From positions 5,084,001 to 5,148,000 of the forward strand of contig NZ_CP030053.1 of assembly GCF_004114955.1 (NCBI RefSeq): a stretch of 64,000 bases of DNA. The letters run 5' to 3'. Numbering within the stretch: position 1 is the stretch's first letter; every line of letters begins with the position of its first letter. The notes under the pieces were generated by a model, which was not told the origin of the DNA, did not search any database, and saw only the letters and a list, made by a program, of their open reading frames with translations. The position numbers and the translations under genes are program-made. This document shows, one piece after another, positions 1 through 9,317 of the stretch. This stretch comes from Bradyrhizobium guangzhouense. GTDB taxonomy: Bacteria > Pseudomonadota > Alphaproteobacteria > Rhizobiales > Xanthobacteraceae.

Positions 1-925
1 CGTGCAGCTCTTCGAGATAAAACTGCATCACGCGGCTCGACTGCAGCCGCAGCGTGCCGCGCATCACGTCGGCAGTGACGAAGGGATTGCCGTCGCGATC
101 GCCCCCGATCCAGCTCCCCATCCTCAGGAACGAAGCGAGCTCGCTCGCGGCCTCAACACCGCCCTCCTCCAGCCGGTCCTCGAGAGCGTTGACCAGCCGC
201 GGCACCTCGCGAAGGAAGGTATAGTCGTAGAATGACAGGCCGTTGGCGACCTCGTCGAGCACGGTGAGCTTGGTGCGGCGGAGCAGATTGGTCTGCCACA
301 GCGTCAGCACCTCGCGGCGAAGCTGCTCGTCGCTGGCCGCGGCCTCGTCCGCGGTCAGCGCGACCCGCTCGCGGCGGTCGAGCAAGGCAGCGACCTCCAT
401 CTCGCGGTCCATGGTGCTCTTGCGGCGGACTTCGGTCGGATGCGCGGTCAGCACCGGGCTGACGAGCGCGGTCTTGAAGAAGCTGCGCAGCGTGTCAGCG
501 GCAATGCCGGCGACCTTGGCGTTGGCCAATGTTTGCGCCAGCACGCCAGAGCCGTTGGCGGCGCTGCGGGTACGCATCTGGCGGATGTTGTTCTGATCCT
601 CGGCGATGTTGGCGAGGTGAGAAAAATAGCTGAAGGCGCGGACGATCCGGACCGTTTCCGAGGTCGACATGCTGTCGAGGATCTGCTCGAGCTCGCGGCG
701 GGCAACCCGGTCCTCGTCACGATGGAACCGGATCGAGGTCTGTCTGATACGCTCGACCAGGTCGAACACATCGGCTCCCTCCTGGTCGCGCACCGTATCG
801 CCCAGGATGCGTCCGAGCAGGCGGATGTCGTCGCGCAGCCGCGCATCGGCCTCCAGCGCCTGGACGTCCTCAGGCCGGTTCGGGCGAAGATCGGTGGCGT
901 CAGTTGGTACTGTCTGGAGGGACAT
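1..925 (-). CDS. ppc: Phosphoenolpyruvate carboxylase, N-terminal part (runs off the left edge)
   Basis: Carboxylates phosphoenolpyruvate with bicarbonate to oxaloacetate, a cytosolic anaplerotic step. The visible 308 residues are about one third of the usual 900-residue enzyme. They contain the hallmark [11 protein letters not shown] motif with the catalytic histidine at residue 162, and GGDRDGNP at about residues 274-281, part of the bicarbonate/PEP site. The start is the ATG at 925-923 ([10 protein letters not shown]). The C-terminal catalytic half lies beyond position 1, so intactness cannot be judged. The gene is transcribed leftward with yccF upstream in the same direction, separated by 133 bases, so the two are probably separate units. 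Confidence 0.95.
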   Translation of the reverse strand, partial: MSLQTVPTDATDLRPNRPEDVQALEADARLRDDIRLLGRILGDTVRDQEGADVFDLVERIRQTSIRFHRDEDRVARRELEQILDSMSTSETVRIVRAFSYFSHLANIAEDQNNIRQMRTRSAANGSGVLAQTLANAKVAGIAADTLRSFFKTALVSPVLTAHPTEVRRKSTMDREMEVAALLDRRERVALTADEAAASDEQLRREVLTLWQTNLLRRTKLTVLDEVANGLSFYDYTFLREVPRLVNALEDRLEEGGVEAASELASFLRMGSWIGGDRDGNPFVTADVMRGTLRLQSSRVMQFYLEELH

Positions 926-1058
926 GGCTCGCTCCTGTTCTAGAGCTCCCAATGGCTCCCCGGCGGACCGAGTGTGCGATATTTTTCTGCCGCAGTGCAA
1001 GATGAAGTTGGGGGCGGCGCACACAGCCGTGCGCCGCGAGCGGAAACGCGTCGGCAGG

Positions 1059-1463
1059 TCAGGCCGGCACGATCACCTTGCCGATCGGCCAAAGCGCGAT
1101 ACCCGCGAGCTTCAGGTGGGCCCAGGCGAAGGGAAGGCCGATGATGGTGATGGCGAAGAGCACGGCCGTCAGGAGATGCCCGAGCGCCAGCCACCAGCCG
1201 GCCAGCACGAACCAGATGATGTTGCCGATCACCCCGAGGGCGCCGGTGCCGATATCGCTCATGCCGGTGACCTCGTCACGGCTGACCGCGCGCGAGCCGA
1301 ACGGCAGCAGCGTGTAAATGGCGATGTTGAACGCCGCCCGCGCCCAGGGCAGCCCGATGATGGTGATGGCCATGATGACCGAGGCCACCAGCCAGCCGAA
1401 GGCCATCCAGGCGCCGCCGATGAGAATCCAGATCAGGTTGAGCAGGATCGAAACTGGGGACAT
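1059..1463 (-). CDS. yccF: YccF-domain inner-membrane protein
   Basis: A 134-residue membrane protein of the YccF family, whose function is unknown. It consists of two homologous halves (about residues 5-55 and 75-128), each with the signature NxIW and the ending ITIIGLPxA followed by a hydrophobic helix. This tandem duplication is normal for the family. Four hydrophobic stretches are visible and no signal peptide is needed. The start is the ATG at 1463-1461. The leader contains an 8-bp inverted repeat at 1479-1504. Divergent glgX begins 187 bases away, so the promoters share this gap. The identity as YccF is solid; no role can be derived from context. Confidence 0.9.
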   Translation of the reverse strand: MSPVSILLNLIWILIGGAWMAFGWLVASVIMAITIIGLPWARAAFNIAIYTLLPFGSRAVSRDEVTGMSDIGTGALGVIGNIIWFVLAGWWLALGHLLTAVLFAITIIGLPFAWAHLKLAGIALWPIGKVIVPA

Positions 1464-1478
1464 GAGTTTAAGAACCCT

Positions 1479-1504
1479 GGGATCATCCGGAGGTCAATGA
1501 TCCC
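1479..1504. promoter_or_regulatory. Inverted repeat in the yccF leader (possible operator)
   Basis: GGGATCAT (1479-1486) and ATGATCCC (1497-1504) form a perfect 8-bp inverted repeat with a 10-base spacer, just upstream of yccF. A TATATA box follows at about 1508-1513 and could serve as a -10 for yccF. The repeat could be an operator or a small leader hairpin. No regulator gene lies next to it. Confidence 0.3.
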
Positions 1505-1650
1505 GCCTATATAGGTGCGAAATTCGTCGTTGCGAAGACGGCTCCCATTTCATCGAATTGACGCACGCAGTGCCCAGGATGGCACGGCGTTTGAAACATT
1601 TGGAACGCAATGGCGTTGCTGTCGCGGCCATCGGGGCCTGGGGGATTCAA

Positions 1651-3768
1651 ATGTCCGATTTCGTCATCGAGGAAGGCCTGCCTTATCCGCTGGGTGCCCA
1701 TTGGAGCGGCAACGGCACCAATTTTGCGGTGTTTTCGGCCAATGCCACCAAGGTGGAAGTCTGCCTGTACGATGGCGATCGCGAGACGCATCGCTTCGAG
1801 CTGCCGGAATATACCGACCAGGTCTTCCACGGCTACATCTCCGGCGTCGGCCCCGGCACTTTTTACGGCTACCGCGTCTATGGGCCCTATCAGCCCGACG
1901 CCGGTCACCGCTTCAATCCCAACAAGCTGCTGCTCGATCCCTATGCCCGCGCCCATGCCGGGAGCCTGACCTGGAATCCGGCGGTGTTCGGCTACATCAT
2001 GGAGACGGGCGACGACACGACCTTCGACCAACGCGACAGCGCGCCGTTCATGCCGAAATGCGTCGTGGTCGATCCTGATTTCGACTGGCAGGCAGAAGCC
2101 GCCCGGCAGAACGTCCATTGGGACGAGACCATCGTCTACGAGACCCACGTCAAGGGGTTTACGAAGAAGCATCCTGCGGTGCCGGAAAACCTGCGCGGCA
2201 CCTATGCCGGCTTCGCGGCGCCCGAGATGATCGCCCACCTGACATCGCTCGGCGTGACCTCGATCGAGCTGCTGCCGGTGCATTCCTTCATCAACGACGA
2301 CAATCTTCTCAGGAAGAACCTCGTCAATTACTGGGGCTACAACACAATCGGCTTCTTCGCACCCGACCCGCGCTACGCATCGGACGTGCCGAACAGCCTG
2401 CGCGAGTTCAAGGAGATGGTCTCCAAGCTGCACGGCGCCGGGCTCGAAGTCATCCTCGACGTCGTCTACAACCACACCGCCGAAGGCAACGAGCTCGGGC
2501 CGACGCTGTCCTTCAAGGGCATCGACAATGCGAGCTATTATCGCCTCCTGCCCGACCGGAAGCGCTATTACATCAACGACACCGGCACCGGAAATACCGT
2601 CAACCTGTCCCATCCGCGCGTGATCCAGATGGTGATGGACAGCTTGCGCTACTGGGCTGGCCACATGCATATCGACGGCTTCCGCTTCGATCTCGGCACC
2701 ATTCTCGCGCGCGAGGTCTACGGCTTCGACGAGCAGAGCGGATTTCTGAAGGCGATGGACCAGGATCCGCTGCTGTCGACCGTCAAGCTGATCGCCGAGC
2801 CCTGGGACTGCGGACCCGGCGGCTATCAGGTCGGCGGCTTCCCGCCCGGATGGGCCGAGTGGAACGACAAATATCGCGACACGGTGCGCGATTATTGGCG
2901 CGGCGAGGCGCCGCCATCCGCGCTCGCCGCGCGGCTCCTCGGCTCGGGCGACATCTTCGGGCGCTGGGGCGGCCGTCGCTCATGGGCCAGCGTCAACTTC
3001 ATCACGGCTCATGACGGCTTCACGCTGAACGACTGGGCGAGCTACAACGACAAGCACAACGAAGCCAATGGCGAGGGCAACCGCGACGGCAATTCCAGCA
3101 ACCGCTCCTGGAACTGCGGCGTCGAAGGCCCGACCGACAACAAGGATGTCACGACCCTGCGCGAGCGGCAGAAGCGCAACATGCTGGCGACCCTGCTGCT
3201 CTCGCAGGGAACGCCGATGCTGCTCGGCGGCGACGAGTTCGGCCGGACCCAACAGGGCAACAACAACGCCTATTGCCAGGACAGCGATATCTCCTGGTTC
3301 GACTGGACCATGGGCGAGGACGCGCAAAAGCTGCTCGCCTTCACCAAGCGTGTGATTCAGCTGAGACGCGACTATCCGATCCTGCGCCGCAGCCGCTTCC
3401 TCACCGGCGTGCATGACGCCCAGCTCGACATCCGCGATGTCGTCTGGATCAATGCCAATGGCGGCGAGATGTCGAACGGCGAGTGGGAAAGCGGCTGGCT
3501 GAAATGCTTCGGGGCCATGCTCGACGGCCGCGCACGCAAAACGGCCATCCCGCGCCGTGGCGAGGACGACAGCGTGCTGATCATCCTCAACAGCTATGAG
3601 GGCGAGGTCGACTTCAAGCTGCCGCGCACCACGGCCGGACCTTGCTGGTCGCTGCTGCTCGACACCAATGTCGCCGACGGCGCATCCGGCGCCCGATTCG
3701 AGTTCGACAGCGTCTACAAGGTGCCGGGCCGGTCGTTCCTGCTGTTCGTCGGCGGGGAGCTGGTCTAG
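1651..3768 (+). CDS. glgX: Glycogen debranching enzyme GlgX
   Basis: Hydrolyses the alpha-1,6 branches of limit dextrins during glycogen breakdown in the cytosol. The protein has 705 residues, normal for GlgX. An N-terminal CBM48 (about residues 10-130) precedes a GH13 barrel. Visible GH13 motifs are DVVYNHTAEG (270-279), GFRFDLG with nucleophile Asp347, IAEPWD with acid Glu383, and ITAHDGF. An open frame extends 31 codons upstream to 1558, but that segment looks like non-coding leader. MSDFVIEEGL at 1651, preceded by a G-rich stretch, matches the family start. No other glycogen genes are in the window, and the next gene converges on it. Confidence 0.95.
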   Translation: MSDFVIEEGLPYPLGAHWSGNGTNFAVFSANATKVEVCLYDGDRETHRFELPEYTDQVFHGYISGVGPGTFYGYRVYGPYQPDAGHRFNPNKLLLDPYARAHAGSLTWNPAVFGYIMETGDDTTFDQRDSAPFMPKCVVVDPDFDWQAEAARQNVHWDETIVYETHVKGFTKKHPAVPENLRGTYAGFAAPEMIAHLTSLGVTSIELLPVHSFINDDNLLRKNLVNYWGYNTIGFFAPDPRYASDVPNSLREFKEMVSKLHGAGLEVILDVVYNHTAEGNELGPTLSFKGIDNASYYRLLPDRKRYYINDTGTGNTVNLSHPRVIQMVMDSLRYWAGHMHIDGFRFDLGTILAREVYGFDEQSGFLKAMDQDPLLSTVKLIAEPWDCGPGGYQVGGFPPGWAEWNDKYRDTVRDYWRGEAPPSALAARLLGSGDIFGRWGGRRSWASVNFITAHDGFTLNDWASYNDKHNEANGEGNRDGNSSNRSWNCGVEGPTDNKDVTTLRERQKRNMLATLLLSQGTPMLLGGDEFGRTQQGNNNAYCQDSDISWFDWTMGEDAQKLLAFTKRVIQLRRDYPILRRSRFLTGVHDAQLDIRDVVWINANGGEMSNGEWESGWLKCFGAMLDGRARKTAIPRRGEDDSVLIILNSYEGEVDFKLPRTTAGPCWSLLLDTNVADGASGARFEFDSVYKVPGRSFLLFVGGELV

Positions 3769-3808
3769 GCGCCCAATTCGGCACTGTTTTCACGTAGCCC
3801 GGAAGCCC

Positions 3809-5353
3809 TCAGATCTTCCGTCCCGCCTGCTCCCAATAGGGATCGCGCAGGCGGCGCTTGAAAATCTTGCCTGAGTCTTCGCGCGGCAGGCCGGTGCGGA
3901 TCTCGATATGCTTCGGCACCTTGTAGTCGGCGAGCGAACTCTTCAGTCGCGCGCGAATGCCGGCGACACCGAGCGTGACGTCAGGTTGGAGCTCGACAAC
4001 CGCCATCAGCGCCTCGCCGAATTCGGCATCGGGGATGCCGAACACGGCGCAATCATGCACGCCGGGCACTGCGTGCAGCACGGATTCGATCTCGGCCGGA
4101 TAGATGTTGACGCCGCCTGATATCACCATGTCGCGCTTGCGATCGCAGATGAAGACGTAGCCGTCTTCGTCGATATAGCCGACGTCGCCCGAGGTAATGA
4201 AACCGTCGCGGTCGATCTCGGCACGCTTCTCCGGCTTGTTGTGATAGGTGAAGTCGGCCATTTCAGGCATGCGGGAATAGATCTCGCCGATCTCGCCGAC
4301 ATCAAGCACCCGGCCGTCATCGCCGATGAACCGCAACTCGGCGCCGGGCGAAATCCTGCCGACCGTCCCCGGCTTCTTGAGCGCGTCCTCGGAGGTCGCG
4401 AAGGTCACGGCACTCGATTCGGTCGAGCCGTAAAATTCATAGATCACCGGCCCCCACCATTCGATCATGGCGCGCTTGACGTCCGCGGGGCATGGCGCGG
4501 CGGCGTGGATGATGTGGCGAAGCGAGGAGACGTCGTATTTCTTGCGGACCTCCTCCGGCAGCTTCATTAGGCGGATGAACATGGTCGGCACCATGAAGAT
4601 CGTGTCGATCTTGTATCGCTCGATCGCTTGCAGAAACTCTTCCGGCTCGAAGCGCGGCATCAGCACCAGCGCGCCGCCGAGCTTGCCGGAGCGGATGCCG
4701 AACGAGTTCGGCGCGGAGTGATAGAGCGGACCCGGCAGGATGGCGCGGGCGCCGGGCTTCAAGCCGTAGATCATCGCGCGCATGCGCTCACCGGCGGCCT
4801 GCTGCTCCGGCGTCGGCGCGTTCCGGCGCACGCCCTTGGGATGACCTGTCGTGCCTGACGTGTAGATCATGTTCATCGGCTGCGGCACGACCGGGCCGTC
4901 ATAAGGCTGGAACTGCGAGAGCCAGGATTCGAAATCGATCGCGAAGTCCGGCGTCTTGAGATGATCGGGATCGATCTTGTAGTTTGCCAGGATCTCCGGT
5001 GGCGTGGGTACGCTGAGCACGGTAACGCCTTTCGGAATCACATCGCGCAAGGCGTGCAGCATGTCGGCGTGGCCGATCAGCACGGAGGTTCCGGTGTCGC
5101 CAAGGATGTAGTTGATCTCCTCCGGCTTGAAGTGCCAGTTGATCGGCACGCCATAGGCGCCCAACCGCATCGCGGCGTAGGCAGCCTCGAGGAAGGCGAT
5201 GTCGTTGCGCATCAGCATGCAGACGCAATCGCCCTGGCGGACGCCTGACTTGGCCAGACCGGACGCGATCCGGTCGGCGCGATCGGCGACCTCGCTATGG
5301 GAGCGGCGGCGGTCGCCGGAGACGATGCCGAGGAACAGGGACGTTTCGCTCAT
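3809..5353 (-). CDS. Acyl-CoA synthetase (AMP-forming, ANL family)
   Basis: Activates a carboxylic acid to its CoA thioester through an acyl-adenylate, with substrate unknown. The 514-residue protein shows the ANL signatures in order: YTSGTTGHPKG (P-loop), YGSTESS (adenine site), ITSGDVGYIDEDGY with the ribose-binding Asp, the hinge and A8 motif ISGGVNIYPAEIE, and the A10 lysine in GKIFKRRLRDPYW. MSETSLFLG at 5353 is the better start, because the 33-residue upstream extension comes from sequence next to a palindromic repeat. It is followed, across that repeat, by a crotonase on the same strand. It is similar in type to the synthetase at 7554-9131, and the two probably serve different acids. 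Confidence 0.9.
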   Translation of the reverse strand: MSETSLFLGIVSGDRRRSHSEVADRADRIASGLAKSGVRQGDCVCMLMRNDIAFLEAAYAAMRLGAYGVPINWHFKPEEINYILGDTGTSVLIGHADMLHALRDVIPKGVTVLSVPTPPEILANYKIDPDHLKTPDFAIDFESWLSQFQPYDGPVVPQPMNMIYTSGTTGHPKGVRRNAPTPEQQAAGERMRAMIYGLKPGARAILPGPLYHSAPNSFGIRSGKLGGALVLMPRFEPEEFLQAIERYKIDTIFMVPTMFIRLMKLPEEVRKKYDVSSLRHIIHAAAPCPADVKRAMIEWWGPVIYEFYGSTESSAVTFATSEDALKKPGTVGRISPGAELRFIGDDGRVLDVGEIGEIYSRMPEMADFTYHNKPEKRAEIDRDGFITSGDVGYIDEDGYVFICDRKRDMVISGGVNIYPAEIESVLHAVPGVHDCAVFGIPDAEFGEALMAVVELQPDVTLGVAGIRARLKSSLADYKVPKHIEIRTGLPREDSGKIFKRRLRDPYWEQAGRKI

Positions 5354-5405
5354 TTTTGTTTTCCGATCTTTCGTCGGGTTGAAGACTGTAGCCACAACCA
5401 CGTTC

Positions 5406-5503
5406 GTCATTCCGGGATGCGCCAAAGGCGCAGGCCCGGAATCCATAACCACGAGCCGGGGTCATGCATTCCGGGCTCGATGCTTCGCATCGCCCCGGAA
5501 TGA
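5406..5503. repeat. Intergenic palindromic repeat, GTCATTCCGGG family
   Basis: A 98-base element bounded by a perfect 11-bp terminal inverted repeat, GTCATTCCGGG (5406-5416) and CCCGGAATGAC (5493-5503). Inside it are two further hairpins with tips GCCAAAGGC and GCTTCGC. It fills the gap between the acyl-CoA synthetase start and the end of the crotonase. It belongs to the broad REP/BIME-like class of intergenic elements and has no coding capacity. Confidence 0.8.
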
Positions 5504-5513
5504 CGGGGAGCTG

Positions 5514-6323
5514 CTAATCCACATACCTCGCCGCGCGCTTTTCCAGGTTCGAGCGCACCGCTTCGGTCTGGTTCGGGCTGCCGATCAGCTTCTGCTGCTC
5601 GACGGATTCAGCGAGCAGCGCGGGACCCGGATCGACCGAGAGGTTGTTCAGCAGCCGCTTCGCGGCGCGGATCGCATCGGGGCTTTTTGCCGCAATCTCG
5701 CGTGCGACTTCGAGCGCGGCAGCGCGCGGATCGTCGCAGATGCGGGTGGCGAGGCCGTAAGTCATCGCCTCCTGCGCAGAGAAGATCCGCCCCGTGTAGG
5801 TGAGATCGCGCAAGATGTCGTCGCGCACGAGTGAAGCAAGGATCGGCGTTCCCGCCATGTCAGGGACCAGGCCCCATTTGATTTCCATCACCGACATCCG
5901 CGCATCGGGGCTCAGGAAACGCATGTCGGCGCCGAGCGAGAGCTGGAAGCCGCCGCCGAAGGCAACGCCATGTACGGCGGCGATCACTGGAACCGGAAGC
6001 TGGCGCCAGCCCCACACCGCCTGTTGCGGGAAGTTCGCCTGGCCGTGCGTGCGCTTGGTGAGATCGCGATTTTCGCCGCCCGGAATTCCGTTGCCGCCCT
6101 TCTCCTTCATGGCGGCAAAACGCCCCATGTCGAGACCGGCGCAGAAGGCACGGCCATCGCCCGACAACACGACAACGCGCACGCCCTTTTCCTTCGAAAG
6201 CCGCTCGGTTGCCGCAACAAGGGCCTCGAACATGGCCTGATCGAGCGCATTCATCTTGTCCGCGCGCACCAGGCGCACGTCGGCGACGCCTTCCGAGATC
6301 GAGATCGAGACGCGCTCTTCCAT
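5514..6323 (-). CDS. Enoyl-CoA hydratase/isomerase (crotonase) family protein
   Basis: A 269-residue crotonase-fold protein expected to hydrate or isomerise an enoyl-CoA in fatty or aromatic acid breakdown. The CoA and oxyanion-hole motifs are visible: FCAGLDMG at about residue 60 and HGVAFGGGFQLSLGAD in the second oxyanion loop, followed by MEIKWGLVPD, where the acidic residue of the active site sits. The start is the ATG at 6323-6321. The gene diverges from the DECR-like reductase at 6428 and shares a 104-base promoter region with it. That region contains near-symmetric AGTCAAT and AACTGACA sequences at about 6383-6405. The exact substrate is not readable. Confidence 0.88.
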   Translation of the reverse strand: MEERVSISISEGVADVRLVRADKMNALDQAMFEALVAATERLSKEKGVRVVVLSGDGRAFCAGLDMGRFAAMKEKGGNGIPGGENRDLTKRTHGQANFPQQAVWGWRQLPVPVIAAVHGVAFGGGFQLSLGADMRFLSPDARMSVMEIKWGLVPDMAGTPILASLVRDDILRDLTYTGRIFSAQEAMTYGLATRICDDPRAAALEVAREIAAKSPDAIRAAKRLLNNLSVDPGPALLAESVEQQKLIGSPNQTEAVRSNLEKRAARYVD

Positions 6324-6427
6324 GGATGAATTCTCCCTGTTCTTGTTCGGTGCCGCTTTACAGAAAGCTGGCAGCCGGTTTTAGTCAATCGACCAATTAA
6401 CTGACAATCCGTACGGGAGAAACAGCC

Positions 6428-7300
6428 ATGTTCAAGGAAAATCTTCTGGCTGGACGGCGCATTCTCGTGACCGGCGGCGGCACCGGCCTCGGCAAGTCGA
6501 TGGCGGCACGTTTCCTCCAGCTCGGCGCCGAGGTTCACATCTGCGGGCGGCGCAAGATCGTTTGCGACGAGACCGCGATCGAGCTGATGGGTGAGTATGG
6601 CGGTCGCGTCACCAGCCACGGCGTCGACATCCGCAATGCGCTCGCGGTCGAGGAGATGATCGACAACATCTTTCGCGAGGCGCCGCTGACCGATCTCATC
6701 AACAACGCCGCCGGCAATTTCATCTCGCGCACGGAAGAGCTCTCGCCGCGCGGCTTCGATGCCGTCGCCAACATCGTGATGCACGGTACGTTCTACGTGA
6801 CCCATGCGGTCGGCAAGCGCTGGATCGCCCTGAAGGAGCCCGGCAACGTCGTCTCGATCACGGTGACCTGGGTGCGCAACGGCTCGCCCTACGTGGTGCC
6901 GTCGGCGATGAGCAAGTCGGCGATCCACGCCATGACGATGTCGCTCGCGACCGAATGGGGCCGCCACGGCATCCGCCTCAACACCATCGCGCCGGGCGAG
7001 ATCCCGACCGAGGGCATGAGCAAGCGCATCAAGCCCGGCGACGAGGCCGGCGCGCGCACCAAGGCGATGAACCCGATGGGCCGCGTCGGCACCATGGAGG
7101 AACTGCAGAACCTCGCCGTGTTCCTGATCTCCGGCGGCTGCGACTGGATCACCGGCGAAACGATTGCGATGGACGGCGCGCAGGCGCTCGCCATGGGCGG
7201 CAATTTCTACCAGCTCCGCGACTGGAGCGACGACGACTGGAAGACCGCGCGCGAGAGCATCATGGCGCAGAACGAGAAGGACCGGGCGAAGCGGGGGTAG
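6428..7300 (+). CDS. SDR oxidoreductase of the 2,4-dienoyl-CoA reductase (DECR) type
   Basis: Probably an NADPH-dependent 2,4-dienoyl-CoA reductase needed to degrade unsaturated fatty acids. The 290-residue protein has the Rossmann motif TGGGTGLG (residues 15-22) and NNAAGN (92-97). The classical YxxxK is absent. In its place is VVPSAMSKSAIHAM (156-169) with Lys163, followed by ATEWGRHGIRLN and PGEIPTEG. This is the pattern of mitochondrial DECR1-like enzymes, in which the catalytic tyrosine sits elsewhere. A purine-rich GGGAG precedes the start. It diverges from a crotonase and is followed by an acyl-CoA synthetase, which fits beta-oxidation of unsaturated acids. Confidence 0.82.
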   Translation: MFKENLLAGRRILVTGGGTGLGKSMAARFLQLGAEVHICGRRKIVCDETAIELMGEYGGRVTSHGVDIRNALAVEEMIDNIFREAPLTDLINNAAGNFISRTEELSPRGFDAVANIVMHGTFYVTHAVGKRWIALKEPGNVVSITVTWVRNGSPYVVPSAMSKSAIHAMTMSLATEWGRHGIRLNTIAPGEIPTEGMSKRIKPGDEAGARTKAMNPMGRVGTMEELQNLAVFLISGGCDWITGETIAMDGAQALAMGGNFYQLRDWSDDDWKTARESIMAQNEKDRAKRG

Positions 7301-7334
7301 CGTAAGAAAGCTGACGCATTCGCCTTGCCCTCAG

Positions 7335-7458
7335 CCGTCGTCCTGGCGAAAGCCAGGACCCACTACCATCGAGTCTAGTTTGGCGAAGATTGGCAATGAC
7401 CTTTCTTCGCCAAATTGCGTTTTGTGGCTATGGGTCCTGGCTTTCGCCAGGACGACGG
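7335..7458. repeat. Intergenic repeat with a perfect 28-bp inverted repeat
   Basis: The outer arms at 7335-7362 and 7431-7458 are exact reverse complements over 28 bases (arms start CCGTCGTCCTGGCG). Between them an inner pair TTGGCGAAGA (7380-7389) and TCTTCGCCAA (7404-7413) forms a second hairpin. The 124-base element fills the 252-base gap between the reductase and the acyl-CoA synthetase. It may end transcription of the reductase, but there is no U-tract. Confidence 0.8.
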
Positions 7459-7553
7459 TGTCGAAGCAGCTTCGCCTCAATCGCCCCACCTTGTCTTCAC
7501 CCGCGGATGACGCCACACTCCCCGCACAAAAACAAAACGCCCATGGGGGAAAC

Positions 7554-9131
7554 ATGTCCACACGGCCATTGGCTGATCTCGCCGACATGGTGCGCGAGCG
7601 CGCGGCGAGCCGCGGCAACGCTATCGCCTACGAGTTCGAGGGCCGCGTCACCAGCTTTGCCGAGTTCGACGTCAACACCAACAAGGTTGCCAATGCCCTC
7701 GTCGCGATGGGCGTGAAGAAGGGCGACCGCATTGCCTATCTCGGCAAGAACAGCGACTCTTACTTCGAGCTGCTGATGGGCGCCATGAAGGCCGGCGTCG
7801 TGATGGCGCCGGTGAATTGGCGGCTCGCGGGCCCCGAGGTCGCCTTCATCGTCTCCGATTGCAAGGCGCCGGTGCTGTTCGTGGGACCCGAGTTCATCAC
7901 CCAGGTTCGGCAGATCAGGGATCAGATCCCCGGCGTGCGCACCGTCATCACCACCGAGGGCGGCGCACCGGAATGGCAGGATTTTGCGGCCTGGCGCGAG
8001 GCGCAGAGCGGCAACGACCCGAAGGTTCCGATCGACACCAAGGACATCGCGATCCAGCTCTATACCTCAGGCACCACAGGCAAGCCGAAGGGCGCGATGC
8101 TGAGCCACGCGAACTTCCTCAACCTCGTTCAGACAGGCAATGCCGAGGACAAGCCGGAATGGAACCGGTGGTCGACCGACGATGTCTCGCTGGTCGCGAT
8201 GCCGATCTTCCATATCGGCGGCTCGGGCTGGGGCGTGATGGGGCTCTATCACGGCGCCCGCGGCGTGATCGCGCGCGAGTTCGATCCGACCAAGGTGCTG
8301 GATTTCTTCGAGCAGTCGGGCATCACGAAACTCTTCATGGTGCCTGCAGCGATGCAGTTCGTGGTGCGACAACCGCGCGCAAGGACGGTGGATTTCTCGC
8401 GACTGAAATACATGCTGTACGGCGCCTCGCCGATTCCGGCGGCGCTGCTGAAGGAGTGCATCGAGGTCTTCAAATGCGGCTTCGTGCAGATGTACGGCAT
8501 GACCGAGACGACGGGCACCATCGTCGCGCTGCCGCCGGAGGATCACGTCGAAGGTCTCGAGCGGATGCGCTCCGCCGGCAAGGCGCTGCCGGGCGTCGAG
8601 ATCGCGATTTTGGACGCGGACGGCAAGCCGCTGCCGCCGCGCCAGGTCGGCGAGATCGCGACGCGCTCGGGCTCCAACATGGCAGGCTACTGGAATCTGC
8701 CGGAGGCAACCGCCTCGACGCTGCGCGGCGACGGCTGGCTGCGCACGGGCGATGCCGGCTACATGGACGAGGACGGCTACCTCTACATCCACGACCGCAT
8801 CAAGGACATGATCATCTCCGGCGGCGAGAACATCTACCCCGCTGAAGTGGAGAGCGCGCTGTGCGATCATCCTGACGTCGCCGAAGCCGCCGTGATCGGC
8901 GTGCCCGACGACAAATGGGGCGAGGCGGTGAAGGCCATGGTGGTGATGAAGCCCGGCAAAGAGGCCACCGCCACCGACATCATCAACTTCACCCGCGAGC
9001 GCATCGCCGGCTTCAAGACGCCGAAAAGCGTGGAGTTTCTGCCGGCGCTGCCGCGGAATCCGTCAGGCAAGATCTTGCGGCGACAATTGCGCGAGCCGTA
9101 TTGGGCGGGGAAGGATCGACGGGTGAATTGA
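7554..9131 (+). CDS. Fatty-acyl-CoA synthetase (AMP-forming)
   Basis: Forms acyl-CoA from a fatty acid, ATP and CoA. The 525-residue protein carries YTSGTTGKPKGAM, MYGMTETTG, GWLRTGDAGYMDEDGY, the hinge/A8 motif ISGGENIYPAEVE and the A10 lysine in NPSGKILRRQLREPYW. The frame is open far upstream through the palindromic repeat. The start MSTRPLADLA at 7554 follows GGGGGA and is where family similarity begins. It resembles medium/long-chain FadD-like enzymes of Bradyrhizobium. It lies downstream of the DECR-like reductase on the same strand, but the 252-base repeat-containing gap argues for its own promoter. Confidence 0.92.
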   Translation: MSTRPLADLADMVRERAASRGNAIAYEFEGRVTSFAEFDVNTNKVANALVAMGVKKGDRIAYLGKNSDSYFELLMGAMKAGVVMAPVNWRLAGPEVAFIVSDCKAPVLFVGPEFITQVRQIRDQIPGVRTVITTEGGAPEWQDFAAWREAQSGNDPKVPIDTKDIAIQLYTSGTTGKPKGAMLSHANFLNLVQTGNAEDKPEWNRWSTDDVSLVAMPIFHIGGSGWGVMGLYHGARGVIAREFDPTKVLDFFEQSGITKLFMVPAAMQFVVRQPRARTVDFSRLKYMLYGASPIPAALLKECIEVFKCGFVQMYGMTETTGTIVALPPEDHVEGLERMRSAGKALPGVEIAILDADGKPLPPRQVGEIATRSGSNMAGYWNLPEATASTLRGDGWLRTGDAGYMDEDGYLYIHDRIKDMIISGGENIYPAEVESALCDHPDVAEAAVIGVPDDKWGEAVKAMVVMKPGKEATATDIINFTRERIAGFKTPKSVEFLPALPRNPSGKILRRQLREPYWAGKDRRVN

Positions 9132-9160
9132 TCAAGATGCGATAAGGCAATCGAGCCCGG

Positions 9161-9283
9161 CTCCGCGGAGTGTTCTGGATTGCTTCGCTTCGCTCGCAAT
9201 GACGGCGTAGAGGCAGAGGCGCAACTGCCTCCCCGTCATTGCGAGGAGCCCTTGCGACGAAGCAATCCAGGCGGCCTCCGCGG
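9161..9283. repeat. Intergenic palindromic repeat (GCAATCCAG family)
   Basis: CTGGATTGCTTCG (9175-9187) and CGAAGCAATCCAG (9258-9270) are perfect 13-base inverted copies, flanked by CTCCGCGG-type ends. The inner part contains CTCGCAATGACG facing CGTCATTGCGAG. It lies between the convergent acyl-CoA synthetase and acyl-CoA dehydrogenase. A related element occurs at 38928-39034. Confidence 0.8.
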
Positions 9284-9317
9284 TAAGACCGCAGGTCGCT
9301 TCGCTCATAGCGACGTC

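Noticed and set aside
1580..1596. TGGCACG-N4-TTGAA resembling a sigma54 promoter before glgX
   Set aside because: The invariant GC of the -12 element is missing (TTGA instead of TTGC), and there is no enhancer-like site.
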